From Nemertoderma westbladi (lineage: Eukaryota > Xenacoelomorpha > Nemertodermatida > Nemertodermatidae), in contig JAUCBJ010006969.1 of NCBI GenBank assembly GCA_032718475.1, positions 1 through 64,000 of the forward strand: 64,000 nucleotides of DNA. The letters are read 5' to 3'. The translations under genes were made by a program, and so were the position numbers. Below the pieces are notes generated by a model. It was not told the DNA's origin and did no database searches. It saw only the letters and a list, made by a program, of their open reading frames with translations. Every line of letters starts with the position of its first letter. Within the stretch, counting starts at the first letter, position 1. This document shows positions 56,101 through 64,000 of this stretch, one piece after another.

Positions 56101-58140
56101 AGAGGGTTCCCATCTATATATATCTATTCAACCCGCTAGCGGAGCCCCGACCAACATGGCCCGTACTCTAGAGGGTTCAACCCGCTAGCCGAGCCCCAAC
56201 CAACATGGCCCGTACTCTAGAGGGTTCCCATCTATATATATATCTATTCAACCCGCTAGCCGAGCCCCGACCAACATGGCCCGTACTCTAGAGGGTTCCC
56301 ATCTATATATATCTATTCAACCAGCTAGCGGAGCCCCGACCAACATGGCCCGTACTCTAGAGGGTTCAACCCGCTAGCCGAGCCCCGACCAACATGGCCC
56401 GTACTCTAGAGGGTTCCCATCTATATATATATCTATTCAACCCGCTAGCCGAGCCCCGACCAACATGGCCCGTACTCTAGAGGGTTCCCATCTATATATA
56501 TTCTATTCAACCCGCTAGCCGAGCCCCGACCAACATGGCCCGTACTCTAGAGGGTTCCCATCTATATATATCTATTCAACCCGCTAGCCGAGCCCCGACC
56601 AACATGGCCCGTACTCTAGAGGGTTCCCATCTATATATATCTATTCAACCCGCTAGCCGTGCCCCGACCAACATGGCCCATACTCTAGAGGGTTCAACCC
56701 GCTAGCCGAGCCCCAACCAACATGGCCCGTACTCTAGAGGGTTCCCATCTATATTATCTATTCAACCCGCTAGCCGAGCCCCGACCAACATGGCCCGTAC
56801 TCTAGAGGGTTCCCATCTATATATATCTATTCAACCAGCTAGCCGAGCCCCGACCAACATGGCCCGTACTCGAGAGGGTTCAACCCGCTAGCCGAGCCCC
56901 GACCAACATGGCCCGTACTCTAGAGGGTTCCCATCTATATATATTTATTCAACCCGCTAGCCGAGCCCCGACCAACATGGCCCGTACTCTAGAGGGTTCA
57001 ACCCGCTAGCCGAGCCCCGACCAACATGGCCTGTACTCTAGAGAGTTCCCATCTATATATATTTATTCAACCCGCTAGCCGAGCCCCGACCAACATGGCC
57101 TGTACTCTAGAGAGTTCCCATCTATATATATTTATTCAACCCGCTAGCCGAGCCCCGACCAACATGGCCCATACTCTAGAGGGTTCCCATCTATATATAT
57201 CTATTCAACCAGCTAGCCGAGTCCCGGCCAACATGGCCCATACTCTAGAATAAGGTTCAACCCGCTAGCCATGCCCCGACTAACATGGCCCGTACTCTAG
57301 AGGGTTCAACCCGCTAGCCGAGCCCCGGCCAACATGGCCCATACTCTAGAATAAGGTTCAACCCGCTAGCCATGCCCCGACTAACATGGCCCGTACTCTA
57401 GAGGGTTCAACCCGCTAGCCGAGCCCCGACCAACATGGCCCATACTCTAGAATAAGGTTCAACCCGCTAGCCATGCCCCGACTAACATGGGCCCGTACTC
57501 TAGAGGGTTCAACCCGCTAGCCGAGCCCCGGCCAACATGGCCCATACTCTAGAATAAGGTTCAACCCGCTAGCCATGCCCCGACTAACATGGCCCGTACT
57601 CTAGAGGGTTCAACCCGCTAGCCGAGCCCCGACCAACATGGCCCATACTCTAGAATAAGGTTCAACCCGCTAGCCGAGCCCCGACTAACATGGCCCGTAC
57701 TCTAGAGGGTTCAACCCGCTAGCCGAGCCCCGACCAACATGGCCTGTACTCTAGAGGGTTCCCATCTATATATATCTATTCAACCCGCTAGCCGAGTCCC
57801 GGCCAACATGGCCCATACTCTAGAATAAGGTTCAACCCGCTAGCCATGCCCCGACTAACATGGCCCTTACTCTAGAGGGTTCCCATCTATATATATCTAC
57901 TTAACCCGCTAGCCGAGCCCCGACCAACATGGCCCATACTCTAGAGGGTTCCCATCTATATTATCTATTCAACCCGCTAGCTGCCCCGACCAACATGGCC
58001 CATACTCTAGAGGGTTCCCATCTATATATTTATATTCAACCAGCTAGCCGAGCCCCGGCCAACATGGCCCGTACTCTAGAGGGTTCAACCCGCTAGCCAT
58101 GCCCCGACTAACATGGGCCCGTACTCTAGAGGGTTCCCAT
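44150..58140. repeat. 14-kb satellite: 49-bp core units with or without a 20-bp TA-rich block (69 bp)
   Basis: The core has CAACCCGCTAGCCGAGCCCC, GACCAACATGGCCCGTACTC and TAGAGGGTT; many units add CCCATCTATATATATCTATT with variable TA number. By length there are roughly 230-240 units. Zones differ: mixed units to ~48 kb, mainly 49-bp units at ~48.05-48.36 and 49.7-52.26 kb, mainly 69-bp units with a TATTTATTC variant at ~52.3-57.2 kb, and CATGCCCCGACTAAC / AGAATAAGG variants at 57.2-58 kb. Each unit has NheI-like GCTAGC and XbaI-like TCTAGA palindromes. The many 60-100-codon 'MARTLEGSHLYI...' ORFs exist only because 69 = 3 x 23; they are not genes. Confidence 0.97.
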
Positions 58141-58300
58141 CTTCTTCACGAGGTGTGGAATCGGAAACACTACGAAGAGCGGATTCGAGAGGTCGAATTG
58201 GCCACATCCACACTCCTTTAATCATGTCAGCGTTTGGGGGAATGTCGCCCACTTCGGTGCAGTTCTTTTAAGCGTCTCGCCCTTCTCATCGTCATGCATC
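58141..58300 (+). pseudogene. Decayed C-terminal fragment of a retroelement protein
   Basis: Immediately after the satellite, the plus strand reads LLHEVWNRKHYEERIREVEL. After a frame change it gives TPLIMSAFGGMSPTS, and after another FKRLALLIVM. The sequence K-x-Y-x-x-R-(I/V)-x-E-V-E...F-T-P-L...GGM...F-x-R-L-A is, from general knowledge, the C-terminal end of retrotransposon ORFs common in cnidarians and other invertebrates, downstream of their RT. Two frameshifts and no upstream RT: a relic. Confidence 0.6.
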
Positions 58301-58337
58301 CTTGCTGTCAAAACTGTGAAATTCATAGTTTTTCAAG

Positions 58338-58616
58338 GGGTGACTACAAAACAAAGGCCCAAGAGCCGAATAATAAAGACCTGTACAAAGCACATCAGTT
58401 AACTTTCGTTTATTGTTTTGGTTCCCCAAACACGCCTCTGTAACCTGCTCCTTTACCAGCCTGCTCCTTTAAATGGCAATGGCACCTAACGCTGTTTGGG
58501 GTCCTTGGGTGACTTCAAAACAAAGACCAAAGACCCGATTAATAAAGACCTGTACAAAACACATGAGTTATAACACATTATTTGGGTCTTGGATCTTTGT
58601 TTTGTAGTCACCCGTG
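58338..58616. mobile_element. 279-bp MITE with TSD TTTCAAG
   Basis: The left end GGGTGACTACAAAACAAAG and the right end CTTTGTTTTGTAGTCACCC are perfect inverted repeats (19 bp). TTTCAAG flanks both sides (58331-58337 and 58617-58623). A second, direct copy of the end motif lies inside (GGGTGACTTCAAAACAAAG, ~58506), with the following GAATAATAAAGACCTGTAC-like block also duplicated. Non-coding; the 7-bp TSD suggests a hAT- or PIF-distinct cut-and-paste family, not resolved. Confidence 0.85.
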
Positions 58617-58623
58617 TTTCAAG

Positions 58624-59629
58624 CGCAAATACGTACATATTTTTATATGTAAACTAGTTAACTAATATTAAATGAAACGGGAAGTGGCTTTACTCCCAGT
58701 GTGTGACGTGGAATGCGAATCCGCAGACAGTTGAGTTTCGCTCTGCTTCGTGCAGCACTGATGTGGCAGTGTGGGTCTCGTTCGTCTCGAAAGCGGCCTA
58801 TCCACGAGGTTGGGGAGGCCTCAATCTGTCAATAAGGCTCGCAAATGCCGAGGCGGACTCCGGCTCGTTGATAAGGGAAGCATGACTGCCGGTTACAGAT
58901 GCATGACTTGTGACTTCCGGTTTCAGATGATACTTCTGGCAGAACTCAACACAAAATGACTATAGTTTATTAAATCTAACTGGTTATGTGTTGATTAAAT
59001 GTGCTACATAAAGGATAATTTTTACTGTATATGCAATATTATAGTGATAATTAATAGATACCCAGGTGGACTGTAAAAAATTTATAGATGATATAGTAAA
59101 GAAATAATTTTTATTGGTATATACAGTATATATAATTATTCAATATTATTAACACACAATTACAGTATATTTGTACACATGTATACATACAATTACAATT
59201 TAATAATTATTGTCTCAGGGAGAGGGGGGGGGGGGGGGGGGTGGGGCCAGGATTTTGTGTAAAGAAGCACCCCGAACGTTAGGGCCTAGAGCAGGCTATG
59301 GTGAGCATAATATCTGGAGGGGGGGGGGGGGGGGGGGGCAGAGCTGCCAAAAACATGGATCCAGGATGAGTTGATAGTTATGGGTACTGTATATAGTACT
59401 GTACTGTATTGTACTGGTTACTGTATATGCCTAGCGCCTTTGTAACTCTTTAAAACATTGGATTGATTGCAAGTGTTTCATCGAAATATTATAAACAGTC
59501 CGAGCGCAGTCGTTTCGTCAAGGTCAATACAGATATAAATTTGTTTAATAATAAGTATAAAAATAACAATTATAACATTGTCAACATTTTCGGTAGTCTA
59601 TGAAGTAGCCTATGGATGATGAGGCTGGA
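58624..59629. other. Intergenic DNA; two poly-G runs
   Basis: Poly-G runs lie at 59224-59241 (18 G) and 59319-59338 (20 G). A 60-codon ORF at 58703-58885 has no recognisable motif. On the minus strand, the region just below 59630 is the presumed 3' UTR of the next gene. Confidence 0.5.
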
Positions 59630-60124
59630 TCAAAAAATTCCATTGCTTCTATAGAATGAATCTTTAATAATTCTTGAACGTCCAAACTTGGGCTTCTTTG
59701 GTTCCTTGTTCACTTCCACAATGTTCCACCCGTATTCTAAGTTCTTTGTCTGGGGGAACTCGTATTTATCTTCTGGATTCTTGTGCCTCCGAATATCCAT
59801 GTAAGCGTACCTTCCGGTGCCTTCCTTAGAGAACCCCTCGTACAGCTGCGCTCGCACCGCCGGTGTAACCGGCTTCATATCGCACTTCGTAAGATCGACG
59901 TCCTCTGGGACTATTTCCTTTGGTTTAGGCGATTCAGGTTTCTCCTCGGGAACTACTTTCTGGGGTCTCGCCGTAAGTTTCGGTACGTCTGATACGTGTT
60001 TCGGACGTCGGATTTCGTCATCTTCTCTCGCGTATTCCGCTCCATATTTCTCCCGCCACTGCAGCCTTGTATAAGCTTCCTTCTCCACTAATTCTTTCCA
60101 CGCGTTTTGTTTTGATGTATTCAT
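59630..60124 (-). CDS. Small charged protein, probable SPMIP1 (ATP6V1FNB)-like sperm/ciliary microtubule protein
   Basis: A single-exon 164-residue ORF from ATG 60124-60122 to the stop at 59632-59630. It starts MNTSKQNAWKELVEKEAYTR and then has a Lys/Glu/Pro-rich linker (~45-75). A conserved-looking C-terminal half follows, with DMKPVTP, LYEGFSKEGTGR, a KNPEDKYEFP block and LEYGWN. The 'YTRLxW' start, 'KPVTP...LY.G.S.EG.GR' and '.EYGW' pattern resembles the sperm microtubule inner protein 1 family, whose members sit inside axonemal doublet microtubules. The match is from memory of the family pattern, not an alignment. The high GC compared with flanks and the natural composition make it a real gene in any case. 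No signal peptide or TM. Confidence 0.7.
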   Translation of the reverse strand: MNTSKQNAWKELVEKEAYTRLQWREKYGAEYAREDDEIRRPKHVSDVPKLTARPQKVVPEEKPESPKPKEIVPEDVDLTKCDMKPVTPAVRAQLYEGFSKEGTGRYAYMDIRRHKNPEDKYEFPQTKNLEYGWNIVEVNKEPKKPKFGRSRIIKDSFYRSNGIF

Positions 60125-60929
60125 CGTTACATTACCTAGTATATAGTTGCTTTACCCACACCATAAGATATTTATAATATTTCTAAAGATTAAAAAACAA
60201 ATCTAATAAGATAACTACAGTACAGTATGTGTAGACTTAACGACAATGTGAAACAATATAAAATTAAATTAAATCCTATCATTTTTGCTACAAAATGGAT
60301 TTTAACAGCGAGCATCCGAGGGGTATTACTATCGGAATTAAATGATCCGAATATTTAAATAAATTGAATAAATTGAATAATTAAATAATACGCGTGGCTA
60401 TATTTCGCGAGCGAAACGAGCAAGGGGGGTGAGGGAAGGACATCTTGCTACACAACTATTTAATTGAAACGTTAAGGAAGACACAACGGAAGAATTTAAT
60501 AATTGAAACTACTAATGTACTATCCTTTGTTAATGTTATTGTTAAAGCTCTCAAAACATAGTTGATTTATTAATATAAATCATACAGCATGTAGAATGTA
60601 GGCGCGGTGCTGGGACTACTGTACGAATGTGGGTAACTTTAGCTACAGTGCAACGTTATGATACTTCACACATACTGTTTATATTATCTCTTGGCAACCG
60701 GAATTATATTGCAATGGATAGTAAATTATCGCAATAATAATCACCATTAATTTAATATAATCTGCTATCAAGGCCATCATAATAATATTAGGTTGGCCTC
60801 GCCCTCAGTGCTATACTGAAACTATTATCCTGCTATCCGTTATAATGTTTTAATGTTTTCCTAATAAATTAGTGTTAGGGGGGCCTAATGTACTTATTAA
60901 GGTTATTTTAATGTTTCGCATTGTTATGT
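60125..60929. other. AT-rich intergenic DNA, nothing recognised
   Basis: Upstream flank of the preceding minus-strand gene. No ORF or repeat was identified, apart from AATTGAATAA-type low complexity near 60360-60390. Confidence 0.5.
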
Positions 60930-60939
60930 CCATAAGCAA

Positions 60940-61110
60940 GACACTTTAAATATTAGTGCTTACACAAACTCAGCGGTACAATAATGAGGCATGACTTCTA
61001 CTTCTGCTAGGAGAGTAAGAAAAGTGTTGGATAGTTGTGGTGACTACACCCTTGGGAGTAAGTGTCGCGCCCCCCTGCCTTACAGATAATGGACAAGGGA
61101 GAGGAAGGTG
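60940..61110. repeat. Dispersed repeat family B, copy 2
   Basis: Same ordered blocks as 12755-12925 (AAGACACTTTA, TAGTGCT, GGGAGTAAGTGTC, CCCTGCCTTACAG). Diverged. Confidence 0.45.
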
Positions 61111-61162
61111 TTTTTGGGTTGCTAAGGTGTTAAAGTGATTCGCCACGTTCACCGTTAACTAT

Positions 61163-61480
61163 CGGCATGCTGTATTACAGCTGCATTAAATATATCAAAT
61201 ATATATTAAGAATGCTGTATCGGCTTGTTTACAAAATTGCGCCGCCTGCCACAACTCTCCATCAGCCCTGACTATTGCTAGATCAAACGCATCTTCAAGG
61301 CCAGTTTCCTTTAGGAGGCGTTCCAAGAAAGTCTAGGCTGCCCACCATGTTTATTCACTTTATGAGGCCAAAGCACAAGATTATGGACAGGGTGGTACTT
61401 ACGGCGAAAACAATGTCCTGCAAAGCGGAGGAGTCCCCGTTCAAGAGTCAAGCTTGGGGAGACTAATGAAACCTTATTTC
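61163..61480 (-). mobile_element. Second copy of the LINE 3' end
   Basis: Matches 14446-14690: GGCATGCTG...CAGCTGCATTA, ATATATATTAAGAATGCTGT, ACAAAATTGCGCCGCC, CGCATCTTCAAGGCCAGT, CAATGTCCTGCAAAGCGGAG, TCAAGCTTGGGG. It has ~95 extra bases at ~61316-61405. Only the 3' end is present, as expected for a 5'-truncated LINE insertion on the minus strand. Confidence 0.8.
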
Positions 61481-62209
61481 CAATTGGAGTGCTGTTTCGG
61501 GTGAAATTGGCCTACTGTATATACTTAATTTCGCGAAATGTTAATTAGTTATTAAACTTTTAAGAAACCTTTTAAGTGAAAAGATCACGTTGTTTTGGTG
61601 GCCATTTCTAAACAAAATTATAAACTGAATTTAGAAACTTGGAATAATACTGAACTGAATTTCAATAAATTCAATTAGATAGAGCAAAACTTAACTGAAG
61701 CCAGTGTGATTGACGACTTTCTTTTATTGTTTTGGTTAGAATAACGCTCAACTGTAATAGACCAATGTGAAGAATACAATACCAGGTTTTCACCAAAAAT
61801 ACAGGTTACAGAAGGGCTGAATCTAACCAAAACAATAAACGAATTAGTATCTGTACAGCAGGTTATAAGATAGAAAAAAGCGCTATAAAACACTTAGTAA
61901 GGATAAATAAAAAAAATATGGCGACCACCACATTATCTGTAAGAAAGACTTTTCACAACCCGAACGTTAGTTGCTTGGGTCATATTTGTCACTTTGTGGT
62001 AACCCCGCTGCATTCTTTGATTCAAGGATTAAATTACGCCTTGCCTACCACATTGGGGTCTTGTAAGAAAAACACCAAACAAACCACTACTGCATGAGTG
62101 TGGGCTCGAATCAAGTGATCATTATGAATAGTGGATCCCACTTGGGGATGGATCGCATCATGATAATGCATCCGCAAGTGGACTCCTCAGTAGTCTACAC
62201 TCTACAAGT
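61481..62209. other. Intergenic DNA, no gene; small inverted TTATTGTTTTGGTTAGA motif
   Basis: TTATTGTTTTGGTTAGA (~61724) and TCTAACCAAAACAATAA (~61822) form a small inverted pair ~80 bp apart; TTCTAACCAAAACAATAA also occurs in repeat family A at ~12361. Otherwise nothing recognised. Confidence 0.5.
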
Positions 62210-62217
62210 CCCAGTTT

Positions 62218-63210
62218 CATAGCGTAGGCTAGGCTACTCTATTAAAGGCTTTGCAAGCGTGCAGCCTTCATAAATTATGGCGGCTGGATTATAACCGGTA
62301 GCGTACTGCTGTACTGTGTGTGTGCAGGGATGCGGAGAGTTCTATAAATTTCATTTGTTGAAATTTGGTTAATGGACAGAATTGAAGCCTCCTCGTTTTA
62401 AGCAGGATACTAAATTTTATGGTAGATAGTGTTTTAGGTAGGTTTAGCTAGTAATTTCAACACTGGTTCCGATATCCTACTTCCTTCTATAAATATTTTA
62501 TAGTAGCTAGTTCTTATTTCTATTTGTATAGGAAATGTTCCAGAACATGTTAGCTATTCATTTTTTAAAAAAATATGTAAAAAAAATATAAAAAATAATA
62601 CAACAAATATTTTGTGTTCTAGAACATTTTTTAGAAAAAATCTGGATTCGATTTAAAACGCATGGAATCGTCCTAAAACGTGTTTAAGATCAATAAAAAA
62701 AAATAGCGAAAAAAGAATTTGTGAAAAAATTTAATTGAAAAAAAAACTTTGAAAATTGTTTTTTCTTGATTTTAAACACGTTTTAGAACGATTCCATGCG
62801 TTTTAAATCGAATCCAGATTTTTTACAAAAAAATGTTCTAGAACAAAAAATATTTGTTCTCGAATAGTTAACATGTTCTGGAACATTTTCTATAGAAATA
62901 GAAATAAGAACTAGCTACTATAAAATATTTATAGAAGGAAGTACATTACTGTAGGATATCGGAACCAGTGTTGAAATTACTAGCTAAACCTACCTAAAAC
63001 ACTAGCTACCATAAAATTTAGTATATTACTTATAACAAGGAGGCTTCAATTACGTCCATTAACCAAATTGCAACAAATGAAAATTTATAGAACTCTCCCA
63101 CTCCCCATGCCTGCACACACACAGTACAGTAGTACGCTACCGGTTATAATCCAGCCTCCATAAATTATGAAGGCTGCACGCTTGAAAGACCTTTAATAGA
63201 GTACGCTATG
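62218..63210. mobile_element. 993-bp fold-back element, almost entirely inverted repeat, TSD CCCAGTTT
   Basis: The two halves are reverse complements along nearly their whole length (~480 bp each), with a short AT-rich loop near 62720. Shared blocks include GCAGCCTTCATAAATTATGG, ATAACCGGTAGCGTACT, GGTAGGTTTAGCTAGTAATT and TCGATTTAAAACGCATGGAA with their complements. The ends are CATAGCGTA...TACGCTATG, and CCCAGTTT flanks both sides (62210-62217 and 63211-63218), an 8-bp target duplication. There is no ORF. A few mismatches and indels separate the arms. Confidence 0.93.
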
Positions 63211-63218
63211 CCCAGTTT

Positions 63219-63576
63219 ACTATATTTTCTATACAGTTCGACAGCCAGACAGCCTAGCCTACCTGCAGACCTGAGACCTGTCGAGGATGTTAGTATTTTC
63301 GCAGTCGGTGTTGAGTTACGGTAAAGGAAAATTTCAATTTGAAAAATCAATAAATTTATATTGCGTATTGCTTGATTCAGTGATTGTTGATAGGCCTATA
63401 TATGGACTACAACTGGACGGACAGCTGGACTATGCTCAGATCGAGACAGCCAGATGCTTGTTCGTTGTAATGTTTGATGTTGTACCGGTATGATATGACA
63501 GTATGATGGTGACATAGAAAGCCTACTCTGTAATTACAAAAGAAAAAAGTTGAGACAAAAATTCATCATTATCATT
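63219..63576. other. 5' flank of seipin
   Basis: No gene or clear core promoter. Short ORFs are not credible. Confidence 0.4.
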
Positions 63577-64000
63577 ATGATTGGATGGTTTAGAATAACT
63601 ATTCGATTTATTTTAAATCGCACTATAGGTTGGCGCGCCACAGCCTTCCTATCAACCCTTATTTGCCGCGCTTTCAGTGGCACATTCTCCGCCGCCACAA
63701 CATTTCTCTTCATTCTGTGGCTCTCTGTGTTTCTCTACACGTCTCTCTATTACGCTTTCGTTCCCGTCGCTCTTATAGTATCGCCTATCCACTTCCATTT
63801 CGATTCCGACTGCCGCACCCCAGAATCTCCCCATCGTTTGTGCAGCTTCCCTTCTGCTTACATCCCCCTCACCCAGGGAATCCAACAGCAGAGACTATTG
63901 ATGCGCGGCCAGCCGTACTCCGTAAACGTAGAACTAGAAGCCCCGTTATCGAGTGTCAACAGAAAACTCGGAATGTTTATGGTCCATCTCGAGTTTTATT
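63577..64000 (+). CDS. BSCL2: Seipin, N-terminal part (runs off the window)
   Basis: Open from ATG 63577 (MIGWFRITIR) to the window end, 141 codons with no intron. Residues ~42-63 form the first TM helix (LFILWLSVFLYTSLYYAF). Then comes the start of the conserved lumenal domain: SPIHFHFDSDC, LCSFPSAYIPLTQG, LLMRGQPYSVNVELEAPLSS and VNRKLGMFMV, matching the seipin order of 'SPVHF..DC...LCSFP.AN..L......L..GQPY.V..ELE.P.S..N..LGMF'. Seipin is an ER membrane protein that forms a ring at lipid-droplet contact sites and controls droplet formation and triglyceride flow. The start is the only ATG in frame after the upstream stops. The second TM helix and C-terminus lie beyond the window. The minus-strand ORF at 63652-63885 is an antisense shadow. 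Confidence 0.93.
   Translation, partial: MIGWFRITIRFILNRTIGWRATAFLSTLICRAFSGTFSAATTFLFILWLSVFLYTSLYYAFVPVALIVSPIHFHFDSDCRTPESPHRLCSFPSAYIPLTQGIQQQRLLMRGQPYSVNVELEAPLSSVNRKLGMFMVHLEFY

Noticed and set aside
44758-57253. Many 60-100-codon 'MARTLEGSHLYI' ORFs
   Set aside because: They are by-products of consecutive 69-bp satellite units; the frame breaks wherever a 49-bp unit occurs.
8508-58140. Tandem arrays as CRISPR-like repeats
   Set aside because: Units are contiguous without unique spacers, and the genome is animal.
62040-62160. Possible tRNA-derived SINE (GGGCTCGAATCAAG near 62100)
   Set aside because: Only a loose B-box resemblance; no A box, no cloverleaf, no second copy in the window.
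63652-63885. Minus-strand 77-codon ORF near the window end
   Set aside because: It is antisense to the seipin coding exon, which has clear family motifs.

Overview
This window is metazoan nuclear DNA. It has multi-exon genes with GT-AG introns for animal-specific proteins: rhophilin, sidekick and the lipid-droplet protein seipin. A probable sperm/ciliary microtubule protein gene is also present. The intergenic DNA is AT-rich, full of TAGGCCTA-type motifs, and crowded with transposons and tandem repeats. The species cannot be named from sequence alone; a marine invertebrate is my guess. An odd genomic trait is intron poverty: a 2299-residue sidekick is encoded in four exons and a 654-residue rhophilin in two.

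Layout. 0-1.7 kb: the possible tail of a membrane protein, then two overlapping ORFs in different frames, the second with CCHC zinc knuckles (unrecognised, gag-like). 4.6-8.5 kb (+): rhophilin (HR1-BRO1-PDZ), whose intron holds a fold-back repeat pair. Its stop codon lies in the first unit of an 80-copy, 41-bp minisatellite (8.5-11.8 kb). 12-17 kb: dispersed repeats and a decayed LINE on the minus strand. 17.2-24.8 kb: a 43-bp minisatellite, then a Ty3/Gypsy element whose LTRs contain a 42-bp minisatellite, 50 copies in the 5' LTR and 8 in the 3' LTR. 25-28.9 kb: intergenic DNA with a MITE and G-rich tracts. 28.9-36.8 kb (-): complete sidekick (signal peptide, 6 Ig, 13 FN3, TM, C-terminal SSFV).

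37-44 kb: a dense nest of non-autonomous elements. These include a hAT-like element with 8-bp TSDs, a 756-bp fold-back, and a TIR element carrying a broken PHD finger that has an internal 'empty site' elsewhere in the window. There are also palindromic CCCGATCGGG motifs, ~52-bp degenerate tandem repeats and a candidate solo LTR. 44.15-58.14 kb: a 14-kb satellite of 49-bp units with or without a 20-bp (TA)n-bearing block, abutting a decayed retroelement 3' end. 58.3-64 kb: a 279-bp MITE, a small SPMIP1-like gene (-), a second copy of the LINE 3' end, a 993-bp near-complete inverted repeat with 8-bp TSDs, and the 5' end of seipin (+), cut by the window edge.

The host genes show no operon-like link; they are separate transcription units. 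The strongest leads are the LTR-borne minisatellite, the minisatellite seeded at a stop codon, the extreme intron loss, and the fold-back elements with defined TSDs.
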